Shown piece by piece: positions 1 to 6,016 of a stretch of 7,750 nt of DNA. The notes beneath the pieces were generated by a model, which saw nothing but the letters and a program-made list of their open reading frames with translations, did not search any database and was not told the origin of the DNA. This DNA is from Gorillibacterium sp. (GTDB lineage Bacteria > Bacillota > Bacilli > Paenibacillales > NBRC-103111): contig JAIMBU010000097.1 in assembly GCA_023511325.1 (NCBI GenBank), positions 1 through 7,750 of the forward strand, read 5' to 3'. The position numbers and the translations under genes are program-made. Position 1 is the first letter of the stretch. Every line of letters starts with the position of its first letter.

Positions 1-19
1 GAAGTTATTTTATTTCAAT

Positions 20-107
20 AACCGTCTTTATGGGCTATCGAACAACCATAATCGGCTTGAATTAAAGATTGGAAATAGTCACTTGAATTAAAACATTGGA
101 GACGGTT
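20..107 (-). repeat. Long-range inverted repeat after the last gene
   Basis: AACCGTCT (minus strand 107-100) and AGACGGTT (27-20) could pair over 8 bp around a 72-nt loop that contains both direct repeats. The first arm begins 4 nt after the M20 hydrolase stop codon. The trailing sequence is A-rich, not U-rich, so this is not a canonical terminator. It may be the operon's 3' structure or chance. Confidence 0.35.
56..100. repeat. Imperfect direct repeat downstream of the operon
   Basis: CTTGAATTAAAGATTGGA (56-73) and CTTGAATTAAAACATTGGA (82-100) are near-identical, with a start-to-start distance of 26 nt. They lie between the M20 hydrolase stop and the window edge. They may be a pair of binding sites for a neighbouring gene outside the window, or a relic of duplication. 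No gene is visible in 1-111. Confidence 0.6.
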
Positions 108-111
108 CTAC

Positions 112-1377
112 TCAGCGCTTCTCCTTCAAATCGAATGACAACACCGCTTGGGCCAAAGCCTCGATGCCGAGGGCTACATCGGGATAATCCGTCCACTCCT
201 CTGGGCAATGGCTACGGCCGCCCCGACTCGGAACGAAAATCATCCCAATCGGCCCTACTGCCGCCAGCTGATTGGCATCGTGTCCAGCTCCGCTTGGCAA
301 TGAGATCGTTGAAGCTACGCTTGCACAAGCTTGCTGGAGCAAATCCCGAACAACGGGCTCAACCTGAATAGCAGCTGATGTTGAGAGGGGCTCCAAGTCA
401 ATTGCCAGCCCCCGGTCATGAGCAATCCGAGTAGCCTCTTCAGCAAATCCGGCATAAATCTCTGCCGAAACCGAGGCGTCCAGTGAGCGGATTTCCAGAT
501 CGAACACAACCCGTCCAGGAACTACGTTTGAAGCATTCGGTTTATTGGTCAACCTGCCAATGGTTCCAACCGCTGCAGCTGCGTAATGCTGGCGGGCATG
601 ACGTTCAAAAGCAAGCCCAATTTCACAAAATCCAGCTAATGCATCGGAGCGCATCGTCATCGGTGTTGTTCCGGCATGATTGGATGTGCCGGTAAGCGTC
701 ACGCGAAAGCGCCGGATGCCTACGATTCCCAACACGACACCCAACTTGGTGCCGGACTGCTCCAATACGGGGCCTTGTTCGATATGCAGTTCAAGATAAA
801 GAGCGACATCGCTAGGCTTGCGGGCTTGCAAGGCAAGTAGCTCCGGCTTCCCCCCTTGCCTTGCTAGGGCGTCCCGGAGCTTGATGCCATCGGGATCTGT
901 TCGCTCCAGCATATCATCGGGGAGATTGCCGACCATACCGCGGCTACCGATCGTGGAAATGCCGAATTCACTCGGCTCCTCCGCTGTAAAATCGACGATT
1001 TCCAGCGAATGCTTGAGGGTAATCTGCTGCTCCTGCAAAAGCCGAACAATCTCGATCCCCGCCACCACGCCGATGATGCCATCAAAACGTCCACCGCCGT
1101 TTACCGTATCCGTATGGGAACCGATCATGATCGGCGGCAGACTGGCATCACTACCCGGAAGCAATCCAATCAGATTAGAAGCAGCGTCTCTTCGTATTTG
1201 CAGCCCCGCTTCCTCCATCCGCTGAGCCAACCAGCTTCGGCTGTGGTCATACCACACGGTGAAGGGTCTTCGCGTCCAGCCAGTCTTGCTCTCGTCAACA
1301 AAAGTAGACAACGCCTCGATATCCGCACGGACCCGGGCAACATCTGGCTGTAAATGCTGGCCTTCGTTATTAATCAT
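112..1377 (-). CDS. M20-family N-carbamoyl-L-amino acid hydrolase, probable N-carbamoyl-L-glutamate amidohydrolase
   Basis: Predicted cytoplasmic metal-dependent hydrolase of 421 residues, the usual length for the allantoate amidohydrolase / beta-ureidopropionase / L-carbamoylase group of peptidase family M20. The two-metal ligand set is complete: H88 in GSHTDTV, D99 in GRFDG, E134 in TAEEPSEFG (E133 as general base), H198 in LELHIEQGP and H390 in GRSHCPEEW. SNHAGTTPM (232-240), NVVPG (284-288), R297 in LEIRSLD and GAGHDA (363-368) are also family features; Arg and His near these sites usually bind the substrate carboxylate. In this operon the expected reaction is the last one: N-carbamoyl-L-glutamate to L-glutamate, CO2 and ammonia. 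I chose the ATG at 1377, not the in-frame ATG at 1395, because a strong AGGAGG lies between them. Alone it could be called allantoate amidohydrolase or hydantoin utilisation protein C; the operon argues against both. Last gene of the operon, 260 nt after the hydantoinase. Confidence 0.9.
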   Translation of the reverse strand: MINNEGQHLQPDVARVRADIEALSTFVDESKTGWTRRPFTVWYDHSRSWLAQRMEEAGLQIRRDAASNLIGLLPGSDASLPPIMIGSHTDTVNGGGRFDGIIGVVAGIEIVRLLQEQQITLKHSLEIVDFTAEEPSEFGISTIGSRGMVGNLPDDMLERTDPDGIKLRDALARQGGKPELLALQARKPSDVALYLELHIEQGPVLEQSGTKLGVVLGIVGIRRFRVTLTGTSNHAGTTPMTMRSDALAGFCEIGLAFERHARQHYAAAAVGTIGRLTNKPNASNVVPGRVVFDLEIRSLDASVSAEIYAGFAEEATRIAHDRGLAIDLEPLSTSAAIQVEPVVRDLLQQACASVASTISLPSGAGHDANQLAAVGPIGMIFVPSRGGRSHCPEEWTDYPDVALGIEALAQAVLSFDLKEKR

Positions 1378-1384
1378 GCGCGCT

Positions 1385-1392
1385 CCTCCTTT
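1385..1392 (-). promoter_or_regulatory. Ribosome binding site that fixes the start of the M20 hydrolase
   Basis: On the minus strand this reads AAAGGAGG and lies 7 nt before the ATG at 1377. It is a near-perfect Shine-Dalgarno sequence. An open frame extends 6 codons further upstream to an ATG at 1395, but that start would put this site inside the coding region and has no ribosome binding site of its own, so the shorter protein is preferred. Confidence 0.85.
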
Positions 1393-1442
1393 CATCCCAC
1401 CATGCTTCCGATAACTAAAGCGAATAATACATTACTATACCT

Positions 1443-1479
1443 ACACTGGCCATTTCAACTGCTTTCTAGAAGCCAGTGT
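1443..1479 (-). repeat. Inverted repeat / stem-loop between hydantoinase and M20 hydrolase
   Basis: Perfect 8-bp arms, ACACTGGC at 1443-1450 and GCCAGTGT at 1472-1479, enclose a 21-nt loop. The loop contains the 8-bp palindrome TTCTAGAA at 1464-1471, which touches the second arm. No T-run follows on either strand, so it is not a normal intrinsic terminator. It could be an mRNA processing or stability hairpin, or a protein binding site. It lies 66 nt upstream of the M20 hydrolase start. Confidence 0.55.
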
Positions 1480-1637
1480 GAAAATGTATGGACTACACGT
1501 TCTGGATTGGAGTTTTGATTGCTTTGATTAGCCACCCCACTGCAACCGTTTCGTCCTTTTTTCACCATGCTTTAAATGCTACGCAAGGAGTTTACTCGAC
1601 ATGTCTGCAATCTCGCTCACTCTTCTACTCACAGTCC

Positions 1638-2999
1638 TTACTTGCTGTGCACAGCTGGAATGAAGCAGCCATGTCCAGATTGACCAAACGAATCGCCATC
1701 ATATACAAGCGTGCCACGGACCAAGGAATGTGTGACTTTTCCCTGCAAAGGCATGTTATTGTAGGGACTCCAGCCAGCACTGGATTGTAGCTTATTCTCA
1801 TCAATCACCCATTCTATTGTCGGATCTAGGATGACGAGATCCGCATCCCAGCCGGCAGCGATTCTCCCTTTACGATGCCCTAAACCAAACACTTCAGCTG
1901 GCCGCTCGCAGAGCAATCGGACCAGATCACGGATGGTCAGCCTGCCTTTGCTGACACCCTCACTATAGAGAACAGGCAGCAGATGCTCCACACCAGGTGC
2001 GCCGGAGGAGTTTTTGAAAATATCGCGATCTGTCTTCCGTCCGATCAGCCAAGGAGCATGATCCGATGTAATCATATCGATCCGACCATTTTGGGCCAGC
2101 TCCCAAAGTCCGGCAACGTCTTCTTTGCTGCGCAGCGGCGGGTTGATTTTACCTTTTGCCTGTAAGCGTGGCATATCGTCTTCACTTAAGGTCAAGTAAT
2201 GCGTACATGTCTCGGCTGTGATTCGAGCTCCCTGTGAACGAAAAAACTCGGCAAGCTGAAAAATACGTGGATAGGTGCAGTGATACAAATGAAGCTTAAC
2301 CCCTGTCTCATATGCTAATTCCATCGCGGTCAGCACGGCTGTTGACTCGCTTACCTTCGGACGGCTCCAGCCATGGGCGTAGGGATTGGTGCCCCGATCC
2401 TTGTACTTGTCGAGATAACGCCGGACAATCTCGTCCGACTCCGCATGAACGCCTACCGGACAACCCGTCTCAGCAATGACAGCGAAGGAATCGAGCAGTT
2501 GCCCATCATCGATACGGGGGAAGCGAAATGAATCTGTGTTGAACATCGACACCTTGAATCCACATATCCCAGCTTCCGCTAGCTGCCGAATGTGATCATA
2601 GCCATCTTGCTTGTGGATTGTGGCCAGCATAGCCATATCGACGATCGATTCCTGCTCCAACCGCCCGCGTTTCTCCGCAAAGCCTTCCAGCGTGCAGATC
2701 ATACCAGTAGCATCGTAGGGCATTTCAATAATTGTAGTTACGCCTCCGGCAGCAGCGGCTCGACTAGCCGTATAAAAGCCTTCATCCAACGAGCTGTAGC
2801 AATGAACATGGGCATCAACCACTCCTGGTAGAATGTAGCTGCCCTCTGCATGGATTATGCGGCGAGCGGATTCCGTTATCTCGCTGGCGAGGCCGATCTT
2901 TACTATTTTCTCGTTCTGCACAGCAACTGCGGCATGCGCTAAAACGCCATCCGACAGCACGACATCCCCATAGATGATCAGGTCATATTCATTTTGCAT
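1638..2999 (-). CDS. Hydantoinase / dihydropyrimidinase-type cyclic amidohydrolase, probable hydantoin-5-propionate hydrolase
   Basis: Predicted cytoplasmic metallohydrolase of 453 residues in the amidohydrolase superfamily (allantoinase, dihydropyrimidinase, dihydroorotase group). Visible metal-site residues are H64 and H66 in DAHVH, the likely carboxylated lysine K149 in GFKVSMF, H185 in GVHAES, H240 in LYHCTYP, and D313 in TSDHAPW. KINPPLR (284-290) is another group motif, and the C-terminal beta segment has the usual GRIAAGWDADLVILDP. The motif spacing resembles bacterial allantoinase more than D-hydantoinase. Beside the DUF917 desulfurase and the carbamoyl hydrolase, the expected substrate is hydantoin-5-propionate, opened to N-carbamoyl-L-glutamate. 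Taken alone it would be annotated as allantoinase or dihydroorotase; no purine-degradation neighbour supports that. The ATG at 2999 is chosen because GGAGG lies 7 nt before it; the longer frame from 3020 would contain that site. Confidence 0.9.
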   Translation of the reverse strand: MQNEYDLIIYGDVVLSDGVLAHAAVAVQNEKIVKIGLASEITESARRIIHAEGSYILPGVVDAHVHCYSSLDEGFYTASRAAAAGGVTTIIEMPYDATGMICTLEGFAEKRGRLEQESIVDMAMLATIHKQDGYDHIRQLAEAGICGFKVSMFNTDSFRFPRIDDGQLLDSFAVIAETGCPVGVHAESDEIVRRYLDKYKDRGTNPYAHGWSRPKVSESTAVLTAMELAYETGVKLHLYHCTYPRIFQLAEFFRSQGARITAETCTHYLTLSEDDMPRLQAKGKINPPLRSKEDVAGLWELAQNGRIDMITSDHAPWLIGRKTDRDIFKNSSGAPGVEHLLPVLYSEGVSKGRLTIRDLVRLLCERPAEVFGLGHRKGRIAAGWDADLVILDPTIEWVIDENKLQSSAGWSPYNNMPLQGKVTHSLVRGTLVYDGDSFGQSGHGCFIPAVHSK

Positions 3000-3006
3000 T
3001 CTTGCG

Positions 3007-3011
3007 CCTCC
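3007..3011 (-). promoter_or_regulatory. Ribosome binding site that fixes the start of the hydantoinase
   Basis: Reads GGAGG on the minus strand, 7 nt before the ATG at 2999. The alternative in-frame ATGs at 3020 and 3017 lie upstream of this site and have no comparable Shine-Dalgarno sequence, so they would add a spurious 7-residue tail. Confidence 0.85.
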
Positions 3012-3073
3012 GCTCATCATGGTCTGGATCGTTTATCATCATACCATTTCCCAGATGAATCTTCTTCTTCTCA

Positions 3074-3095
3074 GTGCCAGCCAATAGGCTGGCGC
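3074..3095 (-). repeat. GC-rich hairpin just after the ergothionase stop codon
   Basis: On the minus strand GCCAGCC (3093-3087), loop TATT (3086-3083) and GGCTGGC (3082-3076) form a perfect 7-bp, mostly G-C stem with a tetraloop. It lies 12 nt after the ergothionase stop. The 3' side is followed by ACTGAGAAGAAGAAG, a purine run, not a U-run, so it should not act as a standard intrinsic terminator toward the hydantoinase. The likeliest role is an intercistronic mRNA-stabilising or processing hairpin that tunes expression between the two halves of the operon (inference). Confidence 0.7.
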
Positions 3096-3105
3096 TCTCT
3101 GAACC

Positions 3106-4761
3106 TCATCCTTCGTTACGCTCTTCATTCACAAGCGCCAGCTTGGTTGCTTTCAGCAACTCATGACCTGTAAGCAGCTTGTGCATCGCTTCAATATCCG
3201 GCGTCAGGTTGCGGTCACGGGTCAATGCAGGGACGACAGCACGAACCGCGGCATAGGCAGCAGATACACCTTTTCCAATGAGCAGCGGTCCGCGCAGATC
3301 CAAAGCTTGTGCAGCATGCATGGCTTCAATGCCCAAGATGTAATAAAGTCGGTCGATGATTTCGGCAATTTTGCCGACAATGAAGGGTGTATTGTTCGCG
3401 TGATCCTCCATATCGCCAGCAAGAGAAAAATAATCAGCAGATGATGGATTTGATAAATGGCGGATTTCGGCATCGAGCGAAGTAAAGGTTTTCTGGATCG
3501 TGCCAAAGGCAATGGAAGTCGCCGGATCGACGGATAAAAAGCGGGGCAACCCGGTAAAATCAGGTGTTCCCAGCTTGATGGTGCGGTAGCAGGAAATTTT
3601 GGACACATGGCTGAGGGCAATCCCTAAGGCTTCAAAAGCAATCGTCCAAGCGGTAACATCAAAATTAGAGGATGGCACAATGCGCTGTTCATCCACCAGC
3701 AAGCAAGGGTTATCATCTGAACTATTTAATTGGATTAGCAGCAGCCTGCTTGCATAGGCAAGCGTTTCACGAGCAGCTCCATGGACGTGGGTAGCACTGC
3801 GAAAGCTCAGAGGGTCCTGAATTTTATCACCATTATCAGCGTTTAAGAGCTCACTGCCTTGCAGACAGTCACGGACAAAGGCTGCACTTTCTGTAGCTCC
3901 TTCATAGGGGTGCACTAGGTAAAGTGCTTCGTCAAGTGGGCTGACACTTCCACGGATTGCTTCCAGGGACAAGGCATAAATAATATCGGCTGTCTTAAGG
4001 AGTCGCTTCGCTTCGCCCAGCACTAATGCCCCAGTACCCGAGGACAAAGCATTGGAGCTGACAATGGCCAATCCGTCCTTGGAGCCAGGCTTTATTGCTG
4101 TTAATCCCGCTTGAGCGAGAGCTTCCGCGACAGGTACTTCTTGCCCGCGAAACTGGGCAGTTCCTTCTCCGATCATGGCGAGACCGATATGAGACAGCAA
4201 GGAAATATCCCCGGCTCCAACCGATCCCCGCAGCGGCAAATAAGGATGGATACCCGCATTGAGCATATCTCGATACATATAGACTACCGCGGGTTGCACA
4301 CCAGTACAGCCGAGTAACAGGGTATTCAGCCTGACGGCCATGACCGCCCTCACCTTTACCACGGAAGCTGTCGGTCCAATACCAGCACAATGAGAATAAA
4401 TTAAATTCTGATTATAACGCTCGAAGAAATCAGCTTGGATTTCCATATCCTTGTTGACGCCAACTCCACGATTTAAGCCATAAATCGGAACATCCTGAGC
4501 AGCCAACACCTGAAGCACCCGATGCGCTTCCTCCACTCGCTGCACGGCAACTGGTGCAATGCTCACTCGCCGCCCATCCAAAGCGATCTGCTCCAGGGTT
4601 GCAATCGACAGCGAATAGCCATCCAATTCAAGCGCTGGTCCTGACGAAGCCCTTATGCCCCATTCCTGGTCGCCATCATCCTCATCCGTCTGGTTGTCGT
4701 TACTCTCGTTCGTCTGATTGCTGTCATGCTCGTTTATCTGGTTGCCATCCTGTTTGTTCAT
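3106..4761 (-). CDS. Ergothionase-like lyase (histidine ammonia-lyase fold without the MIO tripeptide)
   Basis: 551-residue member of the HAL/PAL superfamily, predicted to remove trimethylamine from ergothioneine, giving thiourocanate. The HAL framework is clear: YGLNRGVG (94-101), SHCAGIG with H124, GSVGAGD (179-185), QDPLSFR (315-321), SSDDNP (347-352), NFD (366-368) and MEDH (451-454, E452 matching HAL Glu414). Histidine ammonia-lyases have GSVGASGD, whose Ala-Ser-Gly cyclises to the MIO cofactor; here one residue is missing and no Ala-Ser-Gly exists. HAL Asn195 and Tyr280 correspond to S235 and L318. Such losses fit ergothionase, whose trimethylammonium leaving group needs no MIO (family knowledge). 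The core starts near residue 45; before it lies a hydrophilic tail of four octapeptide repeats. The ATG at 4761 has GAGGG 7 nt upstream, directly after the preceding stop, so translation is probably coupled. Plain HutH is unlikely. Confidence 0.88.
   Translation of the reverse strand: MNKQDGNQINEHDSNQTNESNDNQTDEDDGDQEWGIRASSGPALELDGYSLSIATLEQIALDGRRVSIAPVAVQRVEEAHRVLQVLAAQDVPIYGLNRGVGVNKDMEIQADFFERYNQNLIYSHCAGIGPTASVVKVRAVMAVRLNTLLLGCTGVQPAVVYMYRDMLNAGIHPYLPLRGSVGAGDISLLSHIGLAMIGEGTAQFRGQEVPVAEALAQAGLTAIKPGSKDGLAIVSSNALSSGTGALVLGEAKRLLKTADIIYALSLEAIRGSVSPLDEALYLVHPYEGATESAAFVRDCLQGSELLNADNGDKIQDPLSFRSATHVHGAARETLAYASRLLLIQLNSSDDNPCLLVDEQRIVPSSNFDVTAWTIAFEALGIALSHVSKISCYRTIKLGTPDFTGLPRFLSVDPATSIAFGTIQKTFTSLDAEIRHLSNPSSADYFSLAGDMEDHANNTPFIVGKIAEIIDRLYYILGIEAMHAAQALDLRGPLLIGKGVSAAYAAVRAVVPALTRDRNLTPDIEAMHKLLTGHELLKATKLALVNEERNEG
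4666..4761 (-). repeat. Four tandem 24-bp repeats encoding the N-terminal tail of the ergothionase
   Basis: Units are 4738-4761, 4714-4737, 4690-4713 and 4666-4689. They translate in frame as MNKQDGNQ, INEHDSNQ, TNESNDNQ and TDEDDGDQ, so the array starts exactly at the start codon. Each unit ends with a CAG glutamine codon and has N or D at position 2. The encoded 32 residues are very acidic and polar and are probably disordered. Because the unit is a multiple of three, copy-number changes would keep the reading frame. The units have diverged from each other, so the array is not very recent. Confidence 0.85.
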
Positions 4762-4768
4762 CTGAACA

Positions 4769-4773
4769 CCCTC
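4769..4773 (-). promoter_or_regulatory. Ribosome binding site of the ergothionase, abutting the DUF917 stop codon
   Basis: Reads GAGGG on the minus strand, 7 nt before the ATG at 4761, and follows the TAA of the DUF917 gene without a gap. Ribosomes ending the upstream gene can pass directly to this site, which suggests translational coupling of desulfurase and ergothionase. It also supports the repeat-bearing start, since no downstream in-frame Met occurs until residue 106, inside the conserved core. Confidence 0.8.
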
Positions 4774-5889
4774 TTATTTGCTACGTTTTTCCTTGAAGCC
4801 CTTCAGTGCGTATTTTGCCAGAGGAATGCCAAGTGCCTGCTCTACTTCTGGGTAAACGGTTGGGTCTTTAACACTTGAGCTGAGCGGCAGGTACTCCTTA
4901 TCAATTGCGAATAAAGCGAGCTCCATGCCCTCCTTAACAAAACCTACGCTAATGGGCAATCCCGTTGCTAGCTCAAAGGTGGTAATCACGTCGGGGTAGG
5001 TGGTAAGCCGTTTCCCTTTGGCGTTGTCAACCGCCATATACTCATTCATAACATGCATCGTCAGCGTTTTGCCTGACGTCTCATCCTCAAGCGTAATCGT
5101 GCCGATATCGAATGCCCCAGAATAGTGGACATCCTTCTTCACTACGCGTCCTCTGCCCAGTATTCGTCCATTTGTCTTCTGGCACACCGTTTCCATGATC
5201 GCCTCTGGTCCGATTGCCTCCGCTTCGATCATGGCATAGCCGAGATCTAGTGCAATGGATATTCCCTTAATAGCCGCATGCTTCTTCACATATGAAGCTG
5301 GAATCGGATGGCGAGCAGAAGCAATGAAACCACCAGACATATCAGATGCTGTGCGCAAGATATTAGAGGTCTTCGCTGGCGTGCCTTTGACAACTAGCTC
5401 CAGGTAGGAGCCATTGTCCCTTCGACCACCAACAACAACCTGGATCGTCTGATAATCGGTCAGCGAGGCGAGACCCATTGACCCCATTTTTCCAGTGGGA
5501 TGGGCCCGGATATCTCCCGTTGCATCCACGACAACTAAACCGAGCGCCGCCGCGGGAAGCCAGCCGTTGATCGTGCTGGACATGCCATTTTGCGGAGTCA
5601 TGATGCCGTATATTTTCCCATCGTAGTTCTCCATTAGCAGTTGGACAGCCTTAATATAATCGATGCCCCACATTTCCCACGTATCACCCGCAGGAGCCCC
5701 GATTGCTGTTGCCGTTATAATGATCGCGTCATCGGGTAGCTCATCAACACTCGCCAGCTTCGGTCGGCCAATTCCGACAGCCGCTCCACCAATTTCCAGA
5801 CCGTGGTCCACCCATCCGCCACCGCCACAAGCAAAAACAGCCCCGCCGCGTACAGCAGCTTTCACATCGGCCATTGTAAGTTCTCTCAT
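4774..5889 (-). CDS. DUF917 / S-methyl-thiohydantoin desulfurase family protein, probable thiohydantoin desulfurase
   Basis: 371-residue cytoplasmic protein, about the usual length for the DUF917 family (N- and C-terminal S-Me-THD domains). The N-terminal region has the glycine-rich CGGGGW (21-26), then the family-like stretch GAPAGDTWEMWG (64-75), NGMSS (101-105) and DATGDIRAHPTGKMGSMG (122-139). The C-terminal part carries GRILGRGRVV (241-250) and a beta-rich end with NEYMAVD (282-288) and TTYPDVI (296-302). C21 and C236 are the only cysteines. Expected reaction: hydrolytic replacement of sulfur in the thiohydantoin propionate, releasing H2S and giving hydantoin-5-propionate; this step joins the Hut-like half of the pathway to the hydrolase half. 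No signal peptide or membrane segment is evident. The start at 5889 has AAAGGGGG about 8 nt upstream. DUF917 proteins also occur with hydantoinases elsewhere, so the exact substrate rests on the neighbours. Confidence 0.85.
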   Translation of the reverse strand: MRELTMADVKAAVRGGAVFACGGGGWVDHGLEIGGAAVGIGRPKLASVDELPDDAIIITATAIGAPAGDTWEMWGIDYIKAVQLLMENYDGKIYGIMTPQNGMSSTINGWLPAAALGLVVVDATGDIRAHPTGKMGSMGLASLTDYQTIQVVVGGRRDNGSYLELVVKGTPAKTSNILRTASDMSGGFIASARHPIPASYVKKHAAIKGISIALDLGYAMIEAEAIGPEAIMETVCQKTNGRILGRGRVVKKDVHYSGAFDIGTITLEDETSGKTLTMHVMNEYMAVDNAKGKRLTTYPDVITTFELATGLPISVGFVKEGMELALFAIDKEYLPLSSSVKDPTVYPEVEQALGIPLAKYALKGFKEKRSK

Positions 5890-5931
5890 TATTTGTTCCC
5901 CCTTTGATGATTCGCCAAGCCAGCTTACCTA

Positions 5932-5973
5932 GAAGAAAAGACTTGTTAAACCTAGCCCAACTGTCTTCTCTTC
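5932..5973 (-). repeat. 11-bp hairpin between thiourocanate hydratase and the DUF917 gene
   Basis: On the minus-strand RNA, GAAGAGAAGAC (5973-5963) pairs with GUCUUUUCUUC (5942-5932) over 11 bp, ten Watson-Crick pairs and one G-U, with a 20-nt loop (5962-5943). It sits 42 nt before the DUF917 start in the 127-nt gap. The 3' arm is pyrimidine-rich but is followed by TAGGTAAGC, not a U-tract, so a classical terminator is not supported. It could protect or define an mRNA end, or modulate expression of the four downstream genes relative to the first. Confidence 0.65.
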
Positions 5974-6016
5974 GTTCTTCCTCTACCCTATCTATCATCC
6001 ACCGACTCTATCTGCG

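Larger units (their letters stand above)
1378..1637. other. 260-nt intercistronic gap without a supported gene
   Basis: This is the longest gap in the operon, between the hydantoinase stop and the M20 hydrolase start. It holds the ribosome binding site at 1385-1392, an inverted repeat at 1443-1479 and an AT-rich stretch (about 1420-1442) with weak promoter-like hexamers. I see no Rho-independent terminator with a U-tract on the minus strand. A 37-codon minus-strand ORF (1568-1455) lacks a ribosome binding site and is not called. The gap may carry a second promoter or a processing site, but nothing proves it. Confidence 0.6.

Noticed and set aside
1420..1462. Internal promoter upstream of the M20 hydrolase (TTGAAA with TATAGT or TAATGT)
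   Set aside because: The spacers are 13 nt for the good -10 match and 18 nt for the poor one, so no convincing pair exists.
1540..1554. Catabolite-repression cre-like sequence CTGCAACCGTTTCGT
   Set aside because: It differs from the degenerate cre consensus at two fixed positions and lies far from the main promoter, so chance is as likely.
1455..1568. Minus-strand 37-codon ORF in the 260-nt gap, with Asn/Gln-rich middle
   Set aside because: There is no Shine-Dalgarno sequence before its ATG, and nothing but length and orientation supports it.
1644..1655. Perfect 12-bp palindrome GCTGTGCACAGC
   Set aside because: It lies within the last codons of the hydantoinase, has no loop or U-tract, and is explained by coding sequence.
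1488..1790. Plus-strand 100-codon open frame overlapping the hydantoinase 3' end and the spacer
   Set aside because: It has no convincing ribosome binding site, no recognisable domain, and runs antisense into a well-supported gene.
112..2999. Allantoin degradation pair (allantoinase plus allantoate amidohydrolase)
   Set aside because: Motifs alone allow this, but the co-transcribed neighbours make no allantoin, and no other purine-degradation gene is present.
3076..3093. Rho-independent terminator after the ergothionase gene
   Set aside because: The stem is good, but the following minus-strand sequence is GA-rich with no U-run, and the pathway continues downstream.
5744..5998. Minus-strand frame beginning upstream of and overlapping the DUF917 gene
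   Set aside because: It is an out-of-frame shadow of the DUF917 gene with Cys/Trp/Arg-rich composition and no domain.
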